DNA from: Streptomyces tuirus
Lineage (GTDB): Bacteria > Actinomycetota > Actinomycetes > Streptomycetales > Streptomycetaceae
Assembly (NCBI RefSeq): GCF_014701095.1
Contig: NZ_AP023439.1
Location: 2,096,001-2,160,000, forward strand
Direction: 5' to 3'
DNA length: 64,000 nucleotides
Below, piece by piece: positions 54,826 to 63,042 of the stretch. A model generated the notes under the pieces. That model was not told the DNA's origin, made no database searches, and saw only the letters and a list, made by a program, of their open reading frames with translations. How positions within the stretch are numbered: position 1 is the stretch's first letter; every line of letters begins with the position of its first letter. The translations under genes and the position numbers were made by a program.

Positions 54826-55612
54826 CGGCCTGGTCGCCCGCCTCGCCGCCGTCGCCACCCTCGTCGATCTCCTCGCCCAGGAGGTCACGCGCCATGAGGG
54901 TGGCGCCGGCGACCGCGCCCGGCATCAGGAACACCGCGACGAACGGCACCAGGAAGGCCGCGGCGAGCGGTGTGCCGAAGCCCCAGACGAGGGCCTTGCG
55001 GGAGCGCAGCAGGGTGAGGCGGGTGCGCAGTTCGACGCTGCGGCGCTGGAGGGCGACGGCGGTCAGTTCCTCGGTGAGGAAGAACCCGGTGATGAAGAAC
55101 CCGATCACCGGGACGGCCGTCTGCCCGACCACCGGGATGAAGCCGCACGCGAACAGCAGCACACCCCACAGGGCGGCCCGCACCACGATCCGCAGGCTGT
55201 CCCGGGCGGAGATCCACAGTTCGCGCCAGAGCGGCAGCCCCGACTCGGGGGCGTGCCCGTCCGGGGACACGTCCCGGTCGACCTTCTCGGAGAGGTTCTC
55301 GTAGAAGGGCTGCCCGATCAGCAGGGTCACCGCGGTGAAGGTCACGACGGCCAGGAGCAGGGCGAGGGCGAACAGCACGGCGGTCAGGAAGCCGCGGAAG
55401 AGCCCCTGCCACGGGCTGGTCCAGTCGTCGGCGAAGGGCGTCGCCCAGCCCACGGCGTCCTCGCCCCACAGGGCCAGCGCGACGAGCGCCGCCGCGTACA
55501 GAACGAGGGTGATCAGGCCCGGGAGCAGCCCGAAGCCGTACTGCCTGCCGTGCCGGGCCACCCATCGCTGGCCCTTCAGGAGGTACCGGAAACCCGCCCC
55601 TAGATCGCGCAT
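54776..55612 (-). CDS. EI24/CysZ-like membrane protein
   Basis: 278 aa from ATG 55612. Several hydrophobic helices and the opening DLGAGFRYLLKGQRWVARHG, then LGLLPGLITLVLYAAALVAL-type segments, FYENLSEKVDRDV, and FFITGFFLTEELTAVALQRR, belong to the EI24 (etoposide-induced 2.4)/CysZ-like family. CysZ moves sulfate in enterobacteria; the actinobacterial branch has no confirmed substrate. The final 40 residues are acidic and disordered. TAGGGT (55624-55619) ends six bases before the ATG, so it is probably leaderless. It overlaps the convergent peptidase-like gene by 50 bp. Confidence 0.86.
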   Translation of the reverse strand: MRDLGAGFRYLLKGQRWVARHGRQYGFGLLPGLITLVLYAAALVALALWGEDAVGWATPFADDWTSPWQGLFRGFLTAVLFALALLLAVVTFTAVTLLIGQPFYENLSEKVDRDVSPDGHAPESGLPLWRELWISARDSLRIVVRAALWGVLLFACGFIPVVGQTAVPVIGFFITGFFLTEELTAVALQRRSVELRTRLTLLRSRKALVWGFGTPLAAAFLVPFVAVFLMPGAVAGATLMARDLLGEEIDEGGDGGEAGDQAATTFPQPPSGSPAPGR

Positions 55613-55755
55613 GGGGAAACCCTATCCGGGCAGGCCCGGTCGCTCCCCGACAGGGCCGTACGGGGCTGTGGTGACACCAAGGCGCCCTTGTTGCCGTTGA
55701 GTCGAAGCGGTACACCTCGCCGTACCGATCTCAGGAAGCCCCGGAGGAGGCACGC

Positions 55756-58323
55756 GTGCGCACCACGAGAAGCGTTCCCGCGAGACCTGCATTGATCGCC
55801 GCCCTGGCCCTGGCCACGGCGGGTTCCCTCCTGCTCACCCCCGGCTCGGCGGGCGCGGATCCGAAGCCCGTCACCCGTGCGGGCGCCGCCGTGGACGACC
55901 GCGCGGCGGGGGCTCCCGCGAGCGCGACGCGACGCGCGTTGACCGAGGGCGTCCCCACCGGCACCGCCACCCGCGCCTATCCCCGCCGCCTCGTCCTCTC
56001 CCCCGATCCGGAGAACCCCGGCGACAAGTCCCTGAAGCTGGGCCTCACGCCGTACCACGCGATCGCGCCGAAGCTGAACGCGTTACAGCGTCTGGGCGAC
56101 CGAGTGAGTGTGGAGGTGACGGGCCGCTCGGCCGGCGGCCACCGCCTCTACCTCGTCACCGTCACCGCCCCCGAGTCCACCCGGCAGGCCCGCGCCCAGG
56201 AGCGGATGCGCGAGCTGATCCGGGACGCCCCCGCCGCTGCGGCCAAGTCCCGTGAGATCAAGCGCGACTACAAGACGCCGGTCTTCGTCAACGGCAACAT
56301 CCACGGCAACGAGTGGGAGGGCACGGACGCCTCCCTGAAGACCATCGAGCGGCTCGCCACGGCGAAGGACGCGAAGACCAGGGACCTCCTCGCGCACAGC
56401 CGCCTGTACTTCAACATCACGGCCAACCCGGACGGCCGGATCGCCGGGACCCGCGCCAACGCGAACGGCTTCGATCTGAACCGGGACTTCGTCACCGCCT
56501 CCCAGCCGGAGACCCGGGCGATGCGGCAGATCGAGCTCGGCACGCAGCCGGCCGTCCTGCTCGACCTGCACGGCTACGTCAACGGCACCCTGATCGAGCC
56601 CACCACTCCCCCGCACGGCGAGAACTACGAGTACGACCTCTTCCTGAAGAACACCTACGCCAACGCACTCGGCATGGAGTCCGCGGTCAACGCGCTCGGC
56701 TACACCCCGGCGAAGGACGGCGTGGAAGCGGCCCAGATCCCGTTCCGCGACCAGGAGGAGGGCTGGGACGACTGGCCGCCGATCTTCACCCCGCAGTACG
56801 CGGCCTTCCACGGCACGGTGGCCGCCCACACGGTGGAGATCCCGCTCGCGGTGAACAACGAGGAGTACGACGAGCTGCCCGTACCGGAGCTGCGCCGCCG
56901 CTCGGCGATCAACACGGCCGTGGCGGGCGCGGCGATCGGCGCGACCCTGGCCCATGTCCGCGAGCACCGCGGCACCCTGATCACCGACCAGATCGAGGTC
57001 TTCCGCCGGGGTGCGACGGGCGCCGCGCAGGTGCCGGTGTCGGCGGAGACGGTCCCCGGCGTCCCCGGCATCGGCCCGGAGGACGTCTACACGACCAGGT
57101 TCCCGCGCGCCTACGTCATCCCGGCCGGTGACGCCCGCACCCAGCGCTCGGGGCCGGCCGCCGCCCGTCTGGTCGACCACCTCATCGCCAACGACGTCCG
57201 CGTCACCCGCGCCACCCGCCCCTTCCGGCTCGCCGGACGGACCTACCCCCAGGGCTCGTACGTCGTCGACATGCACCAGTCCAAGCGCGGCATGGCGAAC
57301 GTGCTGCTGTCCGACGGCCGGGACATCAGCGACAAGGTCTCGGTGATGTACGACATCTCCGGCTGGAGCCTGGGCCGTCTGTGGGGCGCCACCGTCGAGC
57401 GGGTGCCGTCGGGCAGCCTGCGGGGCGCGCCGCTGCGCGCGATCGGCGAGGCCGCACCGGTCGCGCGGGTGCCCGCGCACGGCGATCTGCGGCTGCGCCT
57501 GACCGACCCGCGCGAGATCGCGGCCCTCAACTCCCTGCTCCGGCAGGGCGTGCCGGTCCGGCGGGCGGACGACGGCAGCGTCGTCGTCCCGGCGTCGGCC
57601 CGCCGCGCGGCGCGCACGGCCGCCCGCGAGCACGACGTCACCTTCACGGCCACACGGCAGACCGGCACCGCACCGCTGCGCCGCCTCCGCGTCGCCGCCG
57701 CCGTCACACCGGGTGAGCTGTTCGCCCTGCGGGAGATGGGCTTCGACGTCACACCGGTCTCGACGGCCGTCCTGAACGCGGGCTTCGACTGGTCCGGGAC
57801 GGACGTGCTGTTCGTGTCCGCGGGTCTGGAGCACGCGGAACTGACCGCCCCCGCCCGGCAGGCCCTGGACAGCTTCCTGGACGGGCACGGCCTGGTCGGC
57901 CGGGGCGCGACGGGGGCGGCGCTGAACGCGGCGGCGGGCCGGCTGGCCGTCAAGCCAGTGGAGGGCAACGCGGATGCGAACGGCGTGGTGAAGGTGACCA
58001 ACGCGGGCGGCATCACGCGCGGCGCACCGGACCACGGCTTCGTCTACGCCCCGCTCTGGTTCACCGACCCGGGCCCGGGCGTGCGCGTGGAGCAGTCGTA
58101 CGCGACCGGGAATCCGCTGGTCTCCGGGCACTGGCGGCCGCTGCCCGGCGGCACCGGCGGTCCCGCCGCTGCCGCCGGGCAGGCTTCGGTCGTCAGCGGA
58201 GGCAGCACGGTCCTGTTCGGCACCGAACCACTCTTCCGGGACCACCCCAAGGGGGAATTCCCGCAGGTGGCGAGGGCATTGTTCACAGTGGCACACAGCG
58301 CTTCAGTCAAGGAGAGCGGATGA
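55756..58323 (+). CDS. Secreted M14-family zinc carboxypeptidase
   Basis: 855 aa from GTG 55756 (GGAGGAGGC upstream). A signal peptide of about 34 residues ends GSAGAD. The M14 domain (about residues 95-400) has the zinc ligands in NGNIHGNEWEGTDA (His and Glu) and the later His in LLDLHGYVNG, plus the catalytic Glu in AHTVEIPLAV. Downstream is a long region (residues 450-855) with GRTYPQGSYVVDMHQSKRGM and a C-terminal beta-rich domain that is not classical M14 and may bind substrate. It releases C-terminal residues from peptides outside the cell. The stop overlaps the next gene start by 4 nt (ATGA). Confidence 0.9.
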   Translation: MRTTRSVPARPALIAALALATAGSLLLTPGSAGADPKPVTRAGAAVDDRAAGAPASATRRALTEGVPTGTATRAYPRRLVLSPDPENPGDKSLKLGLTPYHAIAPKLNALQRLGDRVSVEVTGRSAGGHRLYLVTVTAPESTRQARAQERMRELIRDAPAAAAKSREIKRDYKTPVFVNGNIHGNEWEGTDASLKTIERLATAKDAKTRDLLAHSRLYFNITANPDGRIAGTRANANGFDLNRDFVTASQPETRAMRQIELGTQPAVLLDLHGYVNGTLIEPTTPPHGENYEYDLFLKNTYANALGMESAVNALGYTPAKDGVEAAQIPFRDQEEGWDDWPPIFTPQYAAFHGTVAAHTVEIPLAVNNEEYDELPVPELRRRSAINTAVAGAAIGATLAHVREHRGTLITDQIEVFRRGATGAAQVPVSAETVPGVPGIGPEDVYTTRFPRAYVIPAGDARTQRSGPAAARLVDHLIANDVRVTRATRPFRLAGRTYPQGSYVVDMHQSKRGMANVLLSDGRDISDKVSVMYDISGWSLGRLWGATVERVPSGSLRGAPLRAIGEAAPVARVPAHGDLRLRLTDPREIAALNSLLRQGVPVRRADDGSVVVPASARRAARTAAREHDVTFTATRQTGTAPLRRLRVAAAVTPGELFALREMGFDVTPVSTAVLNAGFDWSGTDVLFVSAGLEHAELTAPARQALDSFLDGHGLVGRGATGAALNAAAGRLAVKPVEGNADANGVVKVTNAGGITRGAPDHGFVYAPLWFTDPGPGVRVEQSYATGNPLVSGHWRPLPGGTGGPAAAAGQASVVSGGSTVLFGTEPLFRDHPKGEFPQVARALFTVAHSASVKESG

Positions 58324-59465
58324 CGCAAGAGATCCACGGCACCGTGGCGGACGGCTTCGAGGCGGTGCGCGAGGAGTTCACCGCGTTCGTCGCCGGGGAG
58401 CGAGCCGACTACGAGGGGCAGCTGTGCGCCTACGTCCACGGCCGGAAGGTCGTCGACCTGTGGGCGGGGACCGGCGCGGACGCCCTCTACGGTGTGTTCT
58501 CGTCCACCAAGGGCGCCGCCTACCTGGTCGTGGCTCTGCTCGTCCAGGACGGCACGCTCGAACTGGACCGCAAGGTGACGTACTACTGGCCGGAGTTCGC
58601 GGCCGAGGGCAAGGGCGCCCTGACCGTGCGGGATCTGCTGGCGCACCGGGCGGGCGTGGTCGGCACGGACACCGGCTTCACGCTCGCGGAGCTGGCCGAC
58701 GACCGCCAGCTCGCCGAACGCCTCGCCGACCAGCGGCCGTTCTGGCGCCCGGGCACGGCGTTCGGCTACCACGCGCTGGTCGCAGGGGCCCTGGCCGGCG
58801 AGGTCGTACGCCGCGCGACGGGCCGCACGCTGCAGGAGGTCTACCAGGAGCGGATCAGGACCCCGTACGGGCTGGACTTCCATCTGGGACTGCCCGCGCC
58901 CGGGGAACCGCGCTTCCGCACCACCCAGCCGATGGATCCGACGCCCGAGCAGCAGGCCGTCCTCGACGCCGTACCCACGGGTCCGCACACGCTGGCCTCG
59001 ATCGCGTTCAACCGCAACGCGGCGGAGCCGACCGACCTCGTCTCCCTGCCGAACATGCCGCTGATCCGCGCCAAGGGCCCGGCGTCGGTGGGCGGGGTGG
59101 CGTCCGCGCGGGGCCTGGCGGGGATGTACGCGGCGGCGATCAGCGAGGTGGGTGAGCAGCCGGCGCTGCTGAAGCCGGACACGGTGGCCGAGTTCGGCCA
59201 GTGCCACTCGGCGGGCCACGACCTGGTGGCCCGGGCCCACAAGTCGTTCGGGCTCGGCTTCCAGATGACGGCTGACACGTGGCACCCGTTCCTCGGTGCC
59301 GGGACGATCGGGCACAGCGGCGCGGGCGGCTCCCAGGCCTTCGCGGACCCGTGGAGCGGCCTCGCCTACGGCTACACGCGCCGCCGGTTCGCCTTCCCGG
59401 GCGGGGCGGCCCCGGAGAACGGCCGGCTGGCGCGGGCGGTGCACGCGGCGGCGCTCGCGCTCTGA
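58320..59465 (+). CDS. Beta-lactamase-fold serine hydrolase (EstB/DD-peptidase-like)
   Basis: 381 aa. ATG 58320 overlaps the M14 stop (ATGA) with AAGGAGAG upstream, so it is translationally coupled. S61-S-T-K64 is the SxxK motif, Tyr149 is in FGYHALVAG (YxN-like position), and IGHSGAGGSQAF is the third box. No signal peptide is seen. Members act as esterases or DD-carboxypeptidases. Coupling to an exported peptidase suggests a role in peptide or wall turnover, though the cellular location differs. Confidence 0.9.
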   Translation: MTQEIHGTVADGFEAVREEFTAFVAGERADYEGQLCAYVHGRKVVDLWAGTGADALYGVFSSTKGAAYLVVALLVQDGTLELDRKVTYYWPEFAAEGKGALTVRDLLAHRAGVVGTDTGFTLAELADDRQLAERLADQRPFWRPGTAFGYHALVAGALAGEVVRRATGRTLQEVYQERIRTPYGLDFHLGLPAPGEPRFRTTQPMDPTPEQQAVLDAVPTGPHTLASIAFNRNAAEPTDLVSLPNMPLIRAKGPASVGGVASARGLAGMYAAAISEVGEQPALLKPDTVAEFGQCHSAGHDLVARAHKSFGLGFQMTADTWHPFLGAGTIGHSGAGGSQAFADPWSGLAYGYTRRRFAFPGGAAPENGRLARAVHAAALAL

Positions 59466-59487
59466 GGATCCAGCGGCCGGGGCACGG

Positions 59488-59526
59488 GCGGAGGCCGCAC
59501 CCCACGTCCAAGGGTGCGGCCTCCGC
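59488..59526. terminator. Bidirectional hairpin terminator
   Basis: GCGGAGGCCGCACCC (59488-59502) and its complement (59512-59526) form a 15-bp stem with a 9-nt loop between the serine hydrolase and convergent ohr genes. Confidence 0.85.
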
Positions 59527-59543
59527 GTGCGGAACGACTGCGG

Positions 59544-59963
59544 TCAGACCAGCGTCACGGTGATGTTGCCGCGGGTCGCCTTCGAGTACGGGCAGACCTC
59601 GTGCGCCTTCTCGATCAGCGACCGCGCGGTGCCCCGGTCGACCTTGGGGATGTCGGCCGAGATCTCGACGATGATCCCGAAGCCGTCCCCGTTCTTGCCG
59701 AGGCCGACCTTCGCGGTCACGGTCGAACCGGCCAGGTCGGCTCCCTCCTGACGGGCGACGACACCGAGAGCGCCCTGGAAGCAGGCGCTGTACCCGGCGG
59801 CGAAGAGCTGCTCCGGGTTGGTGCCGGCGCCGCTCCCGCCCATCTCCTTCGGGGGGTTGACGACGACGTCGAGCGTGCCGTCGTCGGTGGCGACCCGGCC
59901 GTCGCGCCCGTTCTCTGCGGTGGCGACGGCGGTGTACAGGACGTCGGACTGCTGGATCGGCAT
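59544..59963 (-). CDS. ohr: Organic hydroperoxide resistance protein (Ohr)
   Basis: 139 aa. The two redox cysteines are Cys61 (AGYSACFQGAL) and Cys124 (HEVCPYSKAT), and the family opening LYTAVATAENGRDGRV is present, with GTNPEQLFAAGYSAC. Ohr reduces organic hydroperoxides using lipoylated partners. No ohrR gene is next to it; a MarR-type regulator is 1.2 kb away, divergent from an oxidoreductase, and its palindromes are at that other promoter. The 113 bp upstream hold no recognised operator. Confidence 0.95.
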   Translation of the reverse strand: MPIQQSDVLYTAVATAENGRDGRVATDDGTLDVVVNPPKEMGGSGAGTNPEQLFAAGYSACFQGALGVVARQEGADLAGSTVTAKVGLGKNGDGFGIIVEISADIPKVDRGTARSLIEKAHEVCPYSKATRGNITVTLV

Positions 59964-60076
59964 GCGGTTGTGTTCCTTAGGTCGTCCGCCGCGGCTCGCG
60001 CCCGGGCCGGGACGGATTCGGAAACAAGTTACCGCATGCCGGAATCCTGAAGGAAGGTGGGCGGCCTCCCGCGCTG

Positions 60077-61099
60077 TCAGAGCTTGACGATCATCTTCCC
60101 GGTGTTGTCGCCGCGCAGCACACCCAGGAACGCCTCCAGGTTGTTCTCGATGCCCTCGACGACGGTCTCGCGGTACTTCAGCTCGCCGGAGGCGACCCAG
60201 GGGGCGACCTCCTGGACGAACTGGGGCTGCAGGTCATAGTGGTCGCCGACCAGGAAGCCCTCGATGCGGCCGCGGGTCGCGATCAGGCGCGCGAGGTTCC
60301 TGGGGCCCGGGGCGGGCTCGGTGTTGTTGTAGACGGAGATCATGCCGCAGACGGCGATCCGGCCGCCCTCGTTGAGGGAGCCGATGGCCGCCTCCAGGTG
60401 GTCACCGCCGACGTTGTCGAAGTAGACGTCGATCCCGTCGGGGGCGGCGGCGCGCAGCTGCTGCGCGACGGGCCCGTCCTTGTAGTTGAAGGCGGCGTCG
60501 AAGCCGTACTCGTCCTTGAGGAGCTTCACCTTCTCGTCCGACCCGGCGGAGCCGATGACGCGGGAGGCGCCCTTCAGCCGGGCGATCTGCCCGACCTGGC
60601 CGCCCACGGCTCCGGCGGCGCCGGACACGAAGACGGCGTCGCCCTCCTTGAAGGCGGCGGTGCGCAGCAGACCCGCGTAGGCGGTGAGGCCGGTCATGCC
60701 CAGCACGCCGAGGTACGTCGACAGCGGCGCGGCGTCCGGGTCCACCTTGACGGCGTTCTTCGCGCCGACGACCGCGTACTCGCGCCATCCGAAGAAGTGC
60801 AGCACATGGTCCCCGACGGACAGCCCCTCGGCGTTCGAGGCCACGACCTCGCCGACGGCGCCGCCCTGCATGACCTTGCCGAGCTCGAAGGGGGCGACGT
60901 AGGACTTGGCGTCGCTCATGCGGCCCCGCATGTACGGGTCCACGGAGAGGTACTTGTTCCGGACGAGGACCTGCCCCTCACCCGGCTGCGGGATCTCGGC
61001 CTCGACGAAGGCGAAGTCCTCGGGCTTCGGCCAGCCGACGGGACGGCTCGCCAGGTGCCACTCACGGCTGACGGCGGGGAGAGTGGGGGTGTCGGTCAT
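60077..61099 (-). CDS. NADP-dependent medium-chain oxidoreductase (zinc-independent, quinone/enone-reductase-like)
   Basis: 340 aa from ATG 61099 (GAGGACAG upstream). The opening EWHLASRPVGWPKPEDFAFVEAE, LSVDPYMRGRM, and the Rossmann block VFVSGAAGAVGGQVGQIARL followed by GSAGSDEKV identify the leukotriene B4 12-hydroxydehydrogenase/alkenal reductase group. VYFDNVGGDHLEAAIGSL and GRIAVCGMISVYNN are further matches. It reduces alpha,beta-unsaturated carbonyls with NADPH. Divergent MarR regulation through the palindromes at 61134-61172 is likely. Confidence 0.93.
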   Translation of the reverse strand: MTDTPTLPAVSREWHLASRPVGWPKPEDFAFVEAEIPQPGEGQVLVRNKYLSVDPYMRGRMSDAKSYVAPFELGKVMQGGAVGEVVASNAEGLSVGDHVLHFFGWREYAVVGAKNAVKVDPDAAPLSTYLGVLGMTGLTAYAGLLRTAAFKEGDAVFVSGAAGAVGGQVGQIARLKGASRVIGSAGSDEKVKLLKDEYGFDAAFNYKDGPVAQQLRAAAPDGIDVYFDNVGGDHLEAAIGSLNEGGRIAVCGMISVYNNTEPAPGPRNLARLIATRGRIEGFLVGDHYDLQPQFVQEVAPWVASGELKYRETVVEGIENNLEAFLGVLRGDNTGKMIVKL

Positions 61100-61133
61100 G
61101 ATGCGCCTGTCCTCACTGGCTCGATGAGAATAC

Positions 61134-61172
61134 TTCAGTACCTGAAACAACCATGCTCCTGAAAATTTCAGG
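61134..61172. promoter_or_regulatory. Two MarR-type operators in the divergent spacer
   Basis: TTCAG/CTGAA with a 3-bp centre at 61134-61146 and CCTGAAA-A-TTTCAGG at 61158-61172 share the half-site CTGAA/TTCAG. Both lie between the oxidoreductase start (61099) and the marR start (61202). The second overlaps the likely -35 of the marR promoter, whose -10 is TACCCT at 61189-61194. Confidence 0.65.
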
Positions 61173-61201
61173 TTGTCAAATAACCGGGTACCCTCGATGG
61201 C

Positions 61202-61651
61202 ATGGCCTCCACCACACCGACGCCCCAAGAGATGACCAACCGCCCGGATCCGCTGACCCTCGAGGTCGTCGAGCTGATCGGGGAGGTCGTGGCGCGGTTC
61301 CACGAGGACTACGAGTCGGGGGCGGCGGAGCACGCCCTGACCGGTGCGCAGGCGCGGCTGCTCAGCCTGCTGTGCCTCGAACCGCTGCCGATGCGCAGGC
61401 TGGCCCAGCAGCTGAAGTGCGAGCCGTCCAACGTGACGGGGATCGTGGACCGGCTGGAGGCGCGGGGCCTGGTCGAACGACGGCCGGACCCCGCCGACCG
61501 CCGCGTGAAGGTGGCGGCGGCGACGGAGGAGGGACGCCGGGTGGCCCGGAGTCTGAGGGAGTCACTCCGCTTCGCCCGGGAGCCCCTGGCGGGGCTCTCC
61601 GAGGGGGAGCGGGTGGCACTGCGGGACACACTGCGGCGGATGCTGGGCTGA
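61202..61651 (+). CDS. MarR-family transcriptional regulator
   Basis: 149 aa. The winged-helix region spans LTGAQARLLSLLCLEPLPMR, RRLAQQLKCEPSNVTGIVDR and LEARGLVERRPDPADRRVK, the standard MarR pattern. ATG 61202 follows TACCCT by seven bases without a ribosome site, i.e. leaderless. Two palindromes in the divergent spacer are likely its sites, so it should control itself and the oxidoreductase. There is no Cys in the likely sensing position apart from C58-type in LLCLEP, so oxidation sensing is possible but unproven. Confidence 0.92.
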   Translation: MASTTPTPQEMTNRPDPLTLEVVELIGEVVARFHEDYESGAAEHALTGAQARLLSLLCLEPLPMRRLAQQLKCEPSNVTGIVDRLEARGLVERRPDPADRRVKVAAATEEGRRVARSLRESLRFAREPLAGLSEGERVALRDTLRRMLG

Positions 61652-61659
61652 CCGGCGGC

Positions 61660-61742
61660 CGGATCGGCCTACGGCCAGCACCCATCGGCCTACGGCCTGC
61701 GGCCACCGCCCATCGACCCACGGCCTACGGCCTACGGCCACC
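61660..61742. repeat. CGGCCTACGGCC-type short repeats
   Basis: After the marR stop the sequence GGCCTACGGCC recurs at least four times, with self-complementary GGCC ends. It could fold into multiple hairpins and serve as a terminator. The rest of the 61652-61894 gap shows nothing gene-like. Confidence 0.6.
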
Positions 61743-61894
61743 AGCAAAGGACCCCGCGGTCGGGCACCGGTGCCAGGGGAAACGGTGGCCCAGGATCGTC
61801 CGCAGCCGCGAACTCCGCGTGTGCGGGGACATCCCGAGGGCGGTAGGCAGCGGTTCCGCTCCTGCGGTACCGGCGAAGCCGGCCGGGCCGGACG

Positions 61895-62773
61895 CTACGT
61901 GCACCACCACAGGAACCGCTTGCACGGCTCGGACTCGGACGGTTCCGGTTCCGGGGCCTGCGTGGTCGGGCCCGAGGTCGGGGCCGGCTCCGGGGCGGGC
62001 GGGGCGGCCGTGGGGCCGGAGGACGGGCGGCTGGGGTCGCCTCCCGCCGTCGCCGACTCGGCGTCCTTCGTCGGTTCGTCGCCCTTCGGGGACTCCGACT
62101 TCTCGTCCTTCGGGGACTTCGAAGCGGACGGCGAATCGGATGCGGAGGGCGAGGCGGATGCCGACGCGCCGTCGGCCCCTGATGTCCTGCCGTCCGGCCC
62201 GCGGCCCGTCTCCCCCGCCTCCACCGAGGCGTCCCCGTCCGCCGACTCGCCCCCGGCCGCGGCCGGCTTGGGCGTCGAGCTGGGGGCGTCCATGCCGAGT
62301 TCCGCGAGGCTCAGGCCACCGGCCGCCAGCACGAACCCGGCCGCCACGAACAGGGTCCGGCGGCGCCGCCGGCGGTGTGCCGCGGCCTTGCGGTCCCGCC
62401 GGCTCGCCCCGCCCGGGCCGTCGGCGGCCGGACCGTGCCCACGCCCGCGCCGCCGGGCGGCGCGCCCGAGGTGCTCGCCGTCGTCATCGGTGTCGTCGGC
62501 AGCATGGTCGTCGTCGCCGTCGTCGTGGGCATGGGGGTCGTCGTACCCGTCGTACCCCTCGCGCCCGTAGGCGGGGGCGCCCGGTGCATCCGGTCCTTGC
62601 GGCCCGTCCGCCCCTGTCGGCCGTCCCGGCTCGGCGCCGGGGTGTCCGGCCGCGGTGGCGCCGTACGCGCCGTACTCCTGCCCGCGCCCGCGCAGCGATT
62701 CGGCCGAGGTGCCGCACCCAGGGCAGGCAAGGGCGCCGTTGAGGTGCCTTCGGCACGGGTCGCAGTAGTCCAT
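61895..62773 (-). CDS. Zinc-ribbon, single-pass membrane protein (SCO2400-like)
   Basis: 292 aa from ATG 62773. The N-terminus MDYCDPCRRHLNGALACPGCG places Cys4, Cys7, Cys17 and Cys20 as a zinc ribbon. A long disordered Asp/Gly-rich cytoplasmic stretch precedes a strongly basic segment (RRDRKAAAHRRRRRR) and one membrane helix (TLFVAAGFVLAAGGLSLAEL). The outside portion is a Ser/Pro/Glu tail (SASPSASDSPSASKSPKD) ending in CKRFLWWCT. The position relative to the fab locus suggests the streptomycete SCO2400-type family; that is recollection, not a search. It has the same architecture as the gene at 1251 but no peptidoglycan-binding domain. Confidence 0.8.
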   Translation of the reverse strand: MDYCDPCRRHLNGALACPGCGTSAESLRGRGQEYGAYGATAAGHPGAEPGRPTGADGPQGPDAPGAPAYGREGYDGYDDPHAHDDGDDDHAADDTDDDGEHLGRAARRRGRGHGPAADGPGGASRRDRKAAAHRRRRRRTLFVAAGFVLAAGGLSLAELGMDAPSSTPKPAAAGGESADGDASVEAGETGRGPDGRTSGADGASASASPSASDSPSASKSPKDEKSESPKGDEPTKDAESATAGGDPSRPSSGPTAAPPAPEPAPTSGPTTQAPEPEPSESEPCKRFLWWCT

Positions 62774-62853
62774 GACGCGGGAAGATTAAGTTCCGCTCAG
62801 GTCACGTTCCTAGATCCAGCTGTGAAGGTTCTGTAGGGACCCGGTCCACCCAA

Positions 62854-62874
62854 GGTTTCGAAACCGTCGAAACC
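62854..62874. promoter_or_regulatory. Palindromic operator upstream of the dehydratase promoter
   Basis: GGTTTCGAAACC (62854-62865) is a perfect 12-bp palindrome, followed three bases later by another GAAACC half-site (62869-62874). It lies just before the -35 at 62892. Confidence 0.55.
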
Positions 62875-62891
62875 GTTATGCGCGCGACCCA

Positions 62892-62921
62892 TTGACACCC
62901 CCATCGCCCAATCCTTACTGT
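62892..62921 (+). promoter_or_regulatory. Sigma70-type promoter for the enolase-superfamily gene
   Basis: TTGACA (62892-62897), an 18-bp spacer and TACTGT (62916-62921) are close to the HrdB consensus, leaving a ~115-nt leader before the GTG at 63043. Confidence 0.75.
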
Positions 62922-62930
62922 CACGCCAGC

Positions 62931-62951
62931 ATTTCGAACGTGTGACGAAAT
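62931..62951. promoter_or_regulatory. Inverted repeat at the transcription start
   Basis: ATTTCG (62931-62936) and CGAAAT (62946-62951) with a 9-bp spacer sit over the expected start site. The half-site TTTCGAA resembles the upstream palindrome, so one regulator may bind both. Confidence 0.5.
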
Positions 62952-63042
62952 CTCGAACAGACCGAGTCGCCGGAGCACGAGCGGGACGCTGACGGAACAC
63001 ACTGACGGAACTGAGCCGACGAAGCTGCGAGGGACAACCGCC

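Noticed and set aside
59964..60076. OhrR operator before ohr
   Set aside because: No CAATTG-type dyad was found and no ohrR gene is adjacent.
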